A DNA stretch of 64,000 nucleotides from Oscheius sp. JU75 (taxonomy: Eukaryota > Nematoda > Chromadorea > Rhabditida > Rhabditidae). Position numbers and translations under genes: made by a program. Of the stretch, positions 48,278 through 57,859 are shown one piece after another. The notes beneath the pieces are model-generated. The model saw only the letters and a program-made list of their open reading frames with translations. It had not been told where the DNA came from and searched no databases. Where the stretch lies: assembly GCA_037178855.1 (NCBI GenBank), contig JASJZC010000002.1:6088501-6152500 (forward strand), read 5' to 3'. The first letter of the stretch is position 1. Every line of letters begins with the position of its first letter.

Positions 48278-49274
48278 ATGGGCAACCAGTATTCTGCCCC
48301 GCCTCGGACGGGTAATTCACCTTACACCCGATCCGGAGTCCCTCCTCCGGCCTTAGCCAAGAAGTCCGGATCTGACAAGCCGAGTCACAGGTATTCTTGG
48401 TATTTTCTCATATTTTTCATTAAAAATCTCCAGAATCAATGACCCGATGTCGCTGGAGATGCACATGGCCGATGAGCGCGTCAGAGCCGCCGGACTGAGC
48501 CCAGCGGAACGCGAATGGCGTAAGAAATGGGTCCATGATCAACATCTCCACGCCGATGAGCCGATTGTCGTCGATGCTGTCCACAGACAGCTGAATCCCA
48601 TCCGCGTGCTCTACAGATATCCTTGGGACAAACTGTACTTGCATTACTTGAAGGTAGTTTCTGGTACTTTTAAAGGAAATATCCAATTTACAGCCCACTT
48701 TCGGTGTGTACTATGGAACTGCCATTCGAGTCACAGTGCCAAAGCTCCTGATGGCCTTCGTCACCATCCAGACCGTGTACTACTATTGGAAATACGAAGT
48801 CAAGGTCGGATTTTTGTGATTTTTTAATAGGAAAGACTGATAAGCAGTCTACATAGAATCTGTAGTTAAAAATCTCAAATTACAAAACTTTTCTCTGGAG
48901 CGATGTCCAGATTTTAAGATCTCGGTTCGAATTAGGCGATTTTCAACTACCTAACAGCAAATATATGTTCCATGCTGAAAAGTCCAAAAGCTGACATGTT
49001 TCTGTTCATCTCGCCTTCAAAACCCCAATTTCTAGGACTGGACCCATCTGCGAGGACTCGAGTCAATGCCCCAGAAGGAGATTCTGACCAATGCCACGGC
49101 CATCGAGGCCAAATATCCGGGCCTGGCTGACAAGGCACTGAGCAATCCTGCCAAGAACGACTATTACGGGTATTTGAGCCTATTTTATAAAATCTTAACT
49201 CCATACAATTCAGTCCGACATTCGACAAGAGAACCGCCCTACTCGACGTCGGGCAGACCACGAGGCCCTGGTAG
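48278..49274 (+). CDS. NDUFB6: Mitochondrial complex I subunit NDUFB6 (B17)
   Basis: An accessory membrane subunit of NADH:ubiquinone oxidoreductase in the inner mitochondrial membrane. Five exons: 48278-48390, 48434-48653, 48694-48804, 49036-49169, 49214-49274; 212 residues, longer than the human protein (128) at both ends. The core block matches: AEREWRKKWVHDQHLHADEP, then a Pro-rich stretch and one TM helix (FVTIQTVYYYWKYEV), then a C-terminal tail ending TTRPW. The start is chosen at MGNQYSAPP because the ATG is two bases after a TTTTCAG acceptor, as for a trans-spliced leader. It is divergent from eIF2D and 162 bases upstream of the CALHM ATG in the same direction. Confidence 0.85.
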
Positions 49275-49436
49275 ACACAGCAATTATTATTCAGATTTTA
49301 GCGACCGTTGTATAGAGTATGTGTTGATTAAATCTTTGCTCAAAATATGTACTGCGCTGGGATGGAAATGGTTGCCACGCGACGATCATCGCTGGGCGGT
49401 TGTCCTTTTGCGTGTTTTCCTCTTGTCTGATACAAA

Positions 49437-51014
49437 ATGAGCGCCAATTCGGTGACGACAGTCTTCCAAAATCTATTTTCCAATCACGGATCGACTCTCC
49501 TCAATGTTATTCTAATTGTTTCGACGATCGGAGGACAGACAGTGAGTTTTGTACAAAAAACGAGGCTCTTCTTTGCGTATTGACTAAACAATTTCGTTGA
49601 TTTGAAAGCGAACAGTATACTGTAAGCACGCAAAAGTGCGAGAGAAACATTTTCGTTGCGGCGCGCAACTTTGGGGGCACTTTTCAGTGCATTTTTGGAG
49701 CAAGAAGACTTTTATGAGGGGAGAGTAGTAACAGTTTTTCAGCTCCTTCGAAAATTGACTTTTGCCTGTCCTTGTGCCTATCCCCTAAATGTTTTACATT
49801 CTATCGTCTTCATAGTTGGTCCAACAATGGCTCTATTCATTGTCGGCGTCATGATCAACACCACAACCTGGAGAATAGTCCACGGATCGTGTTTTAGGTA
49901 GACTTTCTGCTAGAAAAGGATAAAACGGGAGTCTAGGGTTCCTGACACAAGGCACAGCTGTAAGACTGTAATTATCAATTGGATTGAACTTATTATTCAG
50001 TCTTCGATAGCTCCGGTTGCTTGGCTGTTTGTGGTGTTTCTAGAAGGAAGGTGAGTTGAAAAGAGAGTGTGTGACGATGATTTCCAGTTACTACCGCTGT
50101 CTCCTGTCCCATAACTACTGTCCAATAGACAAGTCCATCCTGTGCAAAAACGCGACAATAATGGAGGATTACCAAGCTTCTGGAACATTCGAAACAGCCA
50201 GCGGAAATGGAAAAGTTTGAATTAAAATCAATGTTACTATTAGTTCTTTTAGTACTGTCCAGCCTGCATCTGCAACCTCCAAGGAGCTGATGCCTCCTAC
50301 CTCGACGCTACCTCACAAATCTTCGCCTGGTTCATTTTGATCTTCTACGGTCTAGCCACGTTTCTTGTCTTATGTTGTAGCAGGATTTGTGACAAGTACA
50401 CACTGGTGCAGAGACAGTACGTGGACATGTACAAGGAGGAAGAGAAGAACAAATTTGACATGGTCGCCAAGGAACATGCTTCGCAGTTGGCCGAAAGGAA
50501 TGCGAGAGCCTTTTTCAATCAACACGATTGGACGAAGAAGGACTGGGATTGGGTTTCGGGTGAGTCTCTTGCATGGATAGTAGACAATAGACAGTAAACA
50601 GAGGACGGTAGAACAGTAACAAAAGGTGTCTGTGGGAGAGTAGCTAGCGACAATAGCAAGGCGATAGACTTACAGTCTTTGAGTGAAACTTGTCGAGAAT
50701 TAACTTGGCATGTCAGAACACGATATCAAAACTTTGCTTGTCAAGTCTGTTTGATAACTAGAAACATAGAAACAGAAAGAGCCAGAGAGATAAACGACTA
50801 GTGTCTTCCAGGCGTGGCAGAAGTGAACAATCCAATGTTCGCTCGACTCCGTCTAATCGCAGCTGAGAAGACGAACACGACCATGTACACTCCCCTGCAG
50901 CTATGGAGCAGTCAAAAAGGCTACAAGATTCTCAAACCGGATGTTCTTGAAGTCGACGAGACGGGTGAAACCAACGGGGTCATTGTGCCAACACATGTGA
51001 ACAAAGCTGAGTAA
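49437..51014 (+). CDS. CALHM family ion channel
   Basis: A large-pore, voltage- and calcium-sensitive channel subunit of the plasma membrane (CALHM/CLHM). Seven exons: 49437-49541, 49743-49897, 49937-49967, 50001-50050, 50088-50214, 50253-50559, 50812-51014; 325 residues, normal for the family. Exon 3 is only 31 bases and is needed to keep frame between HGSCFR and SSIAPVAW. Conserved features: FACPCAYPLN, IVFIVGPTMALFIVG, W-x-IVHG, APVAWLFVVFLEG at TM3, paired cysteines CLLSHNYC and YCPACIC, TM4 (IFAWFILIFYGLATFLVLCC), and a long charged cytoplasmic helix (YKEEEKNKFDMVAKEHA). The stop is six bases from the stop of the ABCG5-like gene on the other strand. Confidence 0.9.
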
Positions 51015-51020
51015 AAGGAT

Positions 51021-53968
51021 TCATAGAAACTTTTTGACCAGGAAGACAGGTTTCTTCACACCGTGAACAATGAATAACAGAGTATAAAAGACTGTGACTA
51101 TGAGAAGAAGATAGACAGATGAGGTTTCGATACTAAACCCGTCAGGATATCTCTCCTGGTGAGTATCGTTACCGGATTTCCACCTGGAACGCTATATTGA
51201 TGGAAATAGAATGGAAGAGAACCTGCAGAAGCTATGAGGAGGAGAGGGATCGATGTCTAGACGATTTGACATGGTACAGTTCTTCAGAGAAAGATCCGAA
51301 TTGAGGACATAAGACATGAGATGACCAATGTAGGTGAGGGGATTCGTGATCATGATAATAGTAAGCCAAGAGGCTGCGAGGGAGGGAACCGATCTGAAAC
51401 TGTTTGCTGGTTGCTCCACAGGAAAGTGAATCTCAAGTGGCACCTTGGTGATACACGGATGCAATTTCCGTCGATGTTTGGTTGCAGTAACTACTCAGTT
51501 TTAACTGCATTTAAAACTTTTTTGAAGCTTCAATGGTTCAGCGATGTATCCAAAATGCTTCTTCTAATTATATTGTTTCTGCTAGAACATTAAAAAAACG
51601 AGGACTATTGGAAAAATGTATCATTGTACTCATCGATCATTTACAGTGACAGGCAACTGCTTTAGCGGCGAAAACGTTGGTCATAGCAAACTGTGTTTAG
51701 TTGTGTGCTTCATAAAGCAAGCAGGCACCTTCTTGTGTCCTAACTACCAAAATCTAATCGTTACCTGACCAGAACCCCCGACAGCGTGAAGAGAACCGTC
51801 ATAATGGTCATGCTTCCAGTGAGTGCTGCACATTTATCTCTAACAGCTACCATTAGTGACATAATAATCGCCTAAATGTTTTCTGTTCAACCTCAGTTTC
51901 ACTATACCTGTGAGATCAGACAGACAGTTAATAGCAACATTCCAAGTGAGGTGAAACTAAACCAAGTGAAAATATGCAGTCTCCTAAATCAAAAAATTAG
52001 ACAGCGTCTAAGAGGAGTGAACCATAAGAATGTTGCAGAAGACAGAATGGATAGAAATATCATGAAAGGAATATTGTTGAGAAGGAAGGCTGTCAGAGGC
52101 AGAGCTTGATTGTAGACATTTTGACTGTATTCTTGGAATGATAGACGGAGGATAGGAGAATCTGAAACTGTCATTTTGAATAGTCTTGTCAACTTACAAA
52201 AACTGCTGATCACAAAAATTGTTAAAGTAGAATTAAGCAGAAGAAGTACAGAATAGAGTCCTCTCATACTGTGAGGGCCAGAGCGATGACCGGTAGCGAA
52301 GTCATTTCTTAAAGAACTGCACTGGTTTTTTTATAGGGGCTTACACGAAAACTGTTAGAAGGAATGTTAGAAGAAAAATTAAAAAGATTGTTCCAAGAAG
52401 TTGCCACTTCATCGCTATCATTATATCAAAGTTCCTTCTGGCGAGCACGCCCAGTTTTCTTAGTCTGGACGGCTTCTCCAAGTAACAGAGAGCTACAGTA
52501 CTCCCGATACCGTAAGACTGTCTATTTGGATGGAATTCTTCGACCGCCAGAGGCTGGTTCGATTCCTGAAAGCAAAGTGATAGTGACAGTGACAATGACT
52601 TACTTTGAACCTCGCTACCAAAGCAATCGCCTGCTCCTGTGTCTCAGCAAATCTGTCCGGTGTCTCTCTGTCAATTGTTGACAGGGTGACTGAACCATTT
52701 CTTGTACTTAATCGATCAACTTACGGTAGTACATGACCGGATTCTCTGTTAATGGACACGGAAACCCAGCCTCTCGAAAGTATCCTGGAAGGTCTTTTGT
52801 TCGACCAGAATAGAAGACTTCCCCGTAGAAAAGAATAGTTAGTTTGTCAAGCAGGTGGTAGAGATCGGAACGAGGATTCTTCAGAGACAGAAGAACGATC
52901 CGGTTGTTCTTATTGGCATAGGTTGAGAGGCAGGAGAGGACATGGTAGGCAGATAGACAAGCCAGATCTTCCAGAATGTCATCCAATACGATAAGCACTG
53001 AAACTGGGTACAGAAAAGTCCTGTCAACTCACTTGGGTCTTTGACCAAGCTCTGAGCAATCATCATCCTTCTTCTAGCGCTCTTGGACAGTTGACTAGGT
53101 ACCTTTTGAGAGTATTGAGTGATTTCGAGGTCGGTCATGACGTTGGTGACCTACAAGCATTCGATGGTCATTTAGGGAAAACCTACTCGTCTATGAATAT
53201 CTGTCATTTGAGTGGTTCCACCTAGATGAAGACGAGCCGTGTGATGCAGGAGAGATCGGACGGTGAGAAGAGGAAGCAGATACTGATCCCGATGTACATA
53301 GGAGCAGAGATTGTCGAAGCGTTCTCCTGTAAGATTAAAGTAACATAAACTCTTGGCGAGAGACTGTCTTTGTTTTCCAGTCTTCTATCTGGACAACAAG
53401 CGCACTTTGATTCGTGTATTATCTTCTTTCAGTTGACCTACTGGGCAGATTGTATCTTGTTCTCTGACGGGAGCTTTGAAACATACTGTAATCATACTGT
53501 AATTCTCTGTTAACAGCTGCCTCACCCCACCGTCTCTACCGATACAATTTGGCTCGTCCATTAGTTAACCTGCTTGGACTCTCCTCTCTCTCCCTGTCTA
53601 TTCATACCCTATTTTGCTTGATAACTTACTTGTTAGAAGGTTATTATTGAGCTGGAATGACCCCGTCACATCTCCATTCCCTCTACAGGAAATAGCTTCC
53701 AGAAGAGTCGACTTTCCAGATCCTAAAACCAATTTTGATCAGGTTACAACTTCACGGACCTGGAGCTCCAGTAATCCCATAGACTTCTCCAGAGCATGCC
53801 TTGATGTCGACATCTTTGATGAACTGGGCGACTGGTGGAGGCACGAGTATGCGGGTCCAACTAAAGAAACTCTGGTTAAAAGATCAAGGATTACCTGTTG
53901 AAACTGTTAATGGTGCTGAAGAGACTGAGGCCCTTACAAGAGAGCACGTGTTGTTCTCTCTGGGTCAT
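51021..53968 (-). CDS. ABCG5-like half-transporter with altered ATPase motifs
   Basis: A half-size ABC transporter of the ABCG (White) family, expected to work as a dimer in sterol or lipid export. Exons in reading order: 53968-53895, 53869-53760, 53722-53630, 53326-53187, 53150-53033, 52997-52725, 52689-52604, 52565-52345, 52307-52198, from 52161, and others to the stop at 51021. Walker A is intact (GAPGSGKSTLLEAIS). The next block, SYVHRDQYLLPLLTVRSLLH, resembles ABCG5. The signature reads QLSKSARRR for LSGGE; Walker B reads LIVLDDILEDL (catalytic Glu replaced by Asp); the H-loop reads LKNPRSD for HQPRS. The linker SRLRKLGVLARRNF matches ABCG5 before TM1. The final exon holds TM6 (SVYLLLIVTVFYTLLFIVHG). 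Some exons in 51,200-51,990 were not fully phased. It is divergent from the ABCG8-like gene with 152 bases between ATGs. Confidence 0.85.
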
Positions 53969-54120
53969 TCGGCTGAAAATGAATGATTCGAGAGGGTTGG
54001 CGACTCTCGTCAGATGAGAGGGAACCGACCCGAGGTCAATCGCCGTCTCACAGACGGTAATAATCGCTCTCCTTATTCTTTGCTTTAGTCATCCACTAAT
54101 TTTTCAGATTTGGAAGAATT
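53969..54120. promoter_or_regulatory. Bidirectional promoter between ABCG5-like and ABCG8-like genes
   Basis: Only 152 bases separate the two ATGs, so both 5' UTRs and a shared promoter must fit here or slightly beyond. A TTTTTCAG acceptor at about 54,101-54,108 lies just before the ABCG8-like ATG. Human ABCG5 and ABCG8 are also divergent with a short shared promoter. Confidence 0.6.
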
Positions 54121-57100
54121 ATGGTAGTGTTGGTTAACGAATGGACACAGACTCTGAGTACCACGTCTTCAGAGAAAGTTAGTTGGGGAGACAGATGGAC
54201 AGGTAGAGAGAAACAGATGGACAGAGAGACAGGGAGACGCAGAGGTACAGAGAGACACTGTGACACAGAGACGTCGAGTTACCAATAAGAACTGAGGGAC
54301 TGTGCCGAGAGGCGGATAATGGGAGGTTGCCGAGGCCGGTTTGTGTCCTCCGGAGAAGGAAAGAGAGACCGGGTAGTGACAGAACTCCCGTCGCGCGCGC
54401 ATCCTCCCTCCCTGCCTCAAAGTAAGCAATCCATCCTCCATTTCAGGAGGTCGACCAACTCCAATACGAACAACCTCCCAATCATTACGCCATCCCCTAT
54501 GCACACGTAGAAGACATGTGGAGAGGGTAAGTATAATTATCAGTTTTCTATAATGGTGACTTCAGAAGGCGCCTTGACGACAGTGACGATGCCCCAGAAA
54601 CGTGAGCTTTCCCATGACTCCTGTCGGATTCTCATTTTTAGAACAGGATTGGCATCTTCCCGTCACAACAGTCACTATTTTTCGAATCAGGACCTCTTCG
54701 GACTGTCCGCTTCCCAACATTTTCGATATTCGAAGTATTCTGAGTTGGTAACAGAGCCGGCTAGGCGGACTCCCAATCTACGAGTACACAATGTTTCCTT
54801 TGCTCTGGACTCTCGAACCTTCCTGGACAGGGCGTGTCTTCGCCTGGCCAACAAAAGTTCAATCCTACAAGAAGTCTCATTTGAACTGTTTTCTGGTGAT
54901 GTGATGGCTCTACTTTACACGAATGGTGAGAGTTTGATGGTATCTATAGGAATTTTTTAGAGTATGAGAAAAGTTGTCTAATTCAATTGATATCTGGTAC
55001 CCAGGAAGAATCGGGGAAGGTCAGAGGAGAGTTCCTGATTAATGGACACAAACAGAGAGAAAGTCAGCTACGGAAACGGATAAGTAAGGCCTACATATGA
55101 GGGTAAAGACGAAGACTTCCAGCTTTTGTCAGAGAAGAAACAGATCTACCAGATGACCTGACAGTTCTGCAGTATCTCAAGCTTTATACAGAATTCCAGC
55201 CACCGCCGAGAGGACGAAACCAACAGGTAGGACAGAAGCAGGAATAAGGGGACAGAAAGGCTTACCAACTTATCAAAGGTAGTTCCATTAGTGCCAATAG
55301 TAGAAAGTCGAAAGCTTTGGGAGGTCCAGAGAAACGTCAAGCAGAACTGACAGTACTGCATAGACAGAATTACACCTGTCAATTCCTGTTAGGCATAATT
55401 TGCATCGTTTTGAAGTAACTCGAGTTATTCTACTCGATGCTCTCCAGATAGCTTGTCGTCAGTTCTCGTCTCTCGACTTCAGTGGCTGCTACCAGAATGA
55501 ACATAAGCTTCTCTGGCAGGGACAGGGGCAGATGTAGAGACAGAGGTAGGGGCAGGGAAGCAAAGTATAACAGAAAGACAGGGGGACAGTGGTCACCAAA
55601 TTTTCAGATAGAAACAGTCCTATCTTCCCTCGCCTGCTTTCCATTACGAAATAGAGCCTGTTCAACACTGGGAACGGCCGAGAAGGTCCGAGTGAAGCTA
55701 GCAGCCCATATTCTACGGAACACTGGTTAGTCCAGCACTTTTTCAAAGCAGTGGTATTCAGATATTCTGGTGTGTCAGAACATTCTGAAGGATATGGACG
55801 TCTACGATGCTGCCTTCACAATAGACTTTCTGAGAGGCTGGGCCCTGAAGAGCGGTCGGATAGTCGTCATGGCTGTGCAACCGTCGTCACTGGAAATGCT
55901 CGAAATGTTCTCGAAGGCTCTGTTCCTTGCGTCAGGACAGGTAGCTTACTTCGGTCCGACAGAAAACATGGCTCTCTACTTCGAGTCGATCCACTTTCCC
56001 TGTCCAATGTTTAGGAATCCTTGTGATTACTACGGTCAGTTTTCATTGCATTCTAGTGGATAGGTTCTTATTTTCAGTGGACGTAGCGACTCCTGATCAT
56101 CTCTCGGATGAGGCTTCTAGAGAGTCCTTGCTAAGAATCTCCACGATCTGCTCACAGTGGTCTCAGAAAAGAAGGAATCCAGAGCCCCCATTGATCAGTC
56201 AACAAGCTCCGCTGGCTCGGGGCTGTTCAGGATTCAAGGCAATGATTTTGGTGTACAGGTTAGTTCAGATTCTCCTTTTGATAAATGTTTATCGATAGAT
56301 CCTTGGAAATCTAGGTTAATTCCAGATCCCTCTGGCTAAAAACCGTGCAAAAGCCGTTGCGAATACTACGGGAGATCTTCCTAATTCTGGCTATGTCATC
56401 CTTTATCTGCATAACCTTCTCTTCACTGTCTCAGGAGCGAAGAACAAGTGCTGATGACCGTCTCGGACTCGTAGCCTTTCTTCTCTTTTTTGCTCTTGTT
56501 CCTTTGCAGTGCTGCTGGCTGTTGAAAGGTGGGCATGTACTCAGGCTCTCTGAATCCTCTAATTTAGATGCAAGCCACAAGGAGGACCTGGCTATTGGCA
56601 AACGAGATGGTTTCTTTGGAACACTGGTTTTCATGACATCGTTGACAGTTTTCAAGCTGCTTTGGACGATTCTCTGCTCAATTCTTCTCTACGTTCCAGT
56701 GTTCTTGCTCACAGGTATTTAAGCTCTAGTTTTCAAGCTACTGTTTAGATTTTTTCACATTGGAAGTTGACGTTTTTCAATTGCTCTCATTCCTTCTACC
56801 TCTCACCGCCTACCTACTTCTGATCGGACAGCTGTGTACGTTCTGGGCTTTTCTATTATCGTCTGAGAAAGCTTCACTTCTTCTACTATGTGAGTTTCTT
56901 TCGATATCAGGATAAAATTCATCTTGCCATCACATTTGACTATCAGAACCTCCTCAAACAGATAAAGGAATTGTTAGATCCAATGCTACAACCCCTACTT
57001 GTGCTGCATTTTCCAGTTCTTCCAACGTCAATTTATCTATCCCGTTGTGACAGAGGTTCAGGACAGGGATAGCTTGAAAAGAGCAGAATAGGAGACTGGA

Positions 57101-57845
57101 TAAGATGCGTCGAAAAGACAAAGACGTGGGCATAGACTAGTGAGCAAAGACACGCTAGTCACAGAACAAAGGACGGATTTTGTTGAGCACAGTATCAGTT
57201 AGTGAAACTTGAAACTGCTGTCAGCAACGGGAAAGAAGGCATTTGTCTAACTGGGTCAAGTTGACAGATGTAAAATTAGAAAATTAGCAAAGCTTTGCTG
57301 GCATCGAAAGCCTGTTCTTCAGACACAGATTTTTGAAAGTTACCAAATTGGTATTTCAGATCTCTCTACCACCTTCCTCTTTCTCGTATCCGGAATCCCC
57401 TTTCCCTTAGAAAACTACCCAATCCTAGCTGTACTCTCTCCTCCCTTCTGGGCTTCCGAGCTCCTTCTACAACACCAATTCCTGGGTAACGTCTACTAAA
57501 AAACGCTAACCGATCAGAGGTTTAGGAACATCTTTAATCTCCGCACTTATGGATCAACCCCAGAAGCCTGTAGATCTCTTGATTGGCTGCGAGAGACGAC
57601 AAGTATTGGCCCACCGAATTGGAGATGTCCCGATTTTTGGGGTGGCGCACTGTTCCAAGTACCGAGGCTCCCAGCTTTTGCACTTTTTCGGCTACCAGTC
57701 ATCCCCCCTCTCCTTCACTAGCACAATGTTAGCCGCTACCGTAACCATGTTTTCGATCACGGTACTCTGTATTCTGTCCTGTCTGGCTGCCACGACTGTA
57801 AGATATAAAAAAATGCATGTTCATTCAAAATATACCCGCTCGTGA
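54121..57845 (+). CDS. ABCG8-like half-transporter, ATPase motifs lost
   Basis: Partner-type ABCG half-transporter. Fourteen exons close in phase: 54121-54177, 54447-54526, 54566-54601, 54642-54925, 54961-55083, 55123-55226, 55608-55725, 55762-56034, 56078-56258, 56326-56528, 56568-56714, 56749-56889, 57360-57485, 57526-57845; 730 residues (human ABCG8: 673). Where Walker A should be is LLYTNEYEKSCLIQLISG; the signature is STLGTAEKVRV; Walker B is DILVCQNILKDMD, without Asp-Glu; the H-loop is AVQPSS. After it, FPCPMFRNPCDYYVDVATPD matches the ABCG8-type linker (NPADFYVDLTS). Six hydrophobic segments follow, with a Cys-bearing loop and a basic C-terminal end (RYKKMHVHSKYTRS). The ATG is in phase with later exons; another frame from 54141 does not fit. 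A palindromic element lies in the intron before 55608. Confidence 0.85.
54180..54275 (+). repeat. GACAGA-type simple repeat
   Basis: Imperfect GACAGA/GAGACAGAGA repeats in intron 1 of the ABCG8-like gene. The same repeat type recurs at 11,829-11,880, 30,530-30,565, 42,195-42,245, 55,515-55,590, 60,504-60,568 and 60,868-60,945, and in reverse sense near 36,925-36,985. Confidence 0.8.
55283..55510. mobile_element. Dispersed palindromic element, copy 3
   Basis: It starts with GTTCCATTAGTGCCAATAGT and TAGAAAGTC as in copy 1, then has CACCTGTCAATTCCTGTTAG and GCATAATTTGCATCG as in copies 2 and 4, and ends near CAGTGGCTGCTACC. It lies in an intron of the ABCG8-like gene, followed by a GACAGA repeat. 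Confidence 0.6.
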
Positions 57846-57849
57846 TGTG

Positions 57850-57855
57850 AATAAA
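57850..57855 (+). terminator. Poly(A) signal of the ABCG8-like gene
   Basis: AATAAA begins 5 bases after the stop and lies within the 14-base gap before the stop of the convergent latrophilin gene. Confidence 0.8.
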
Positions 57856-57859
57856 AAGA

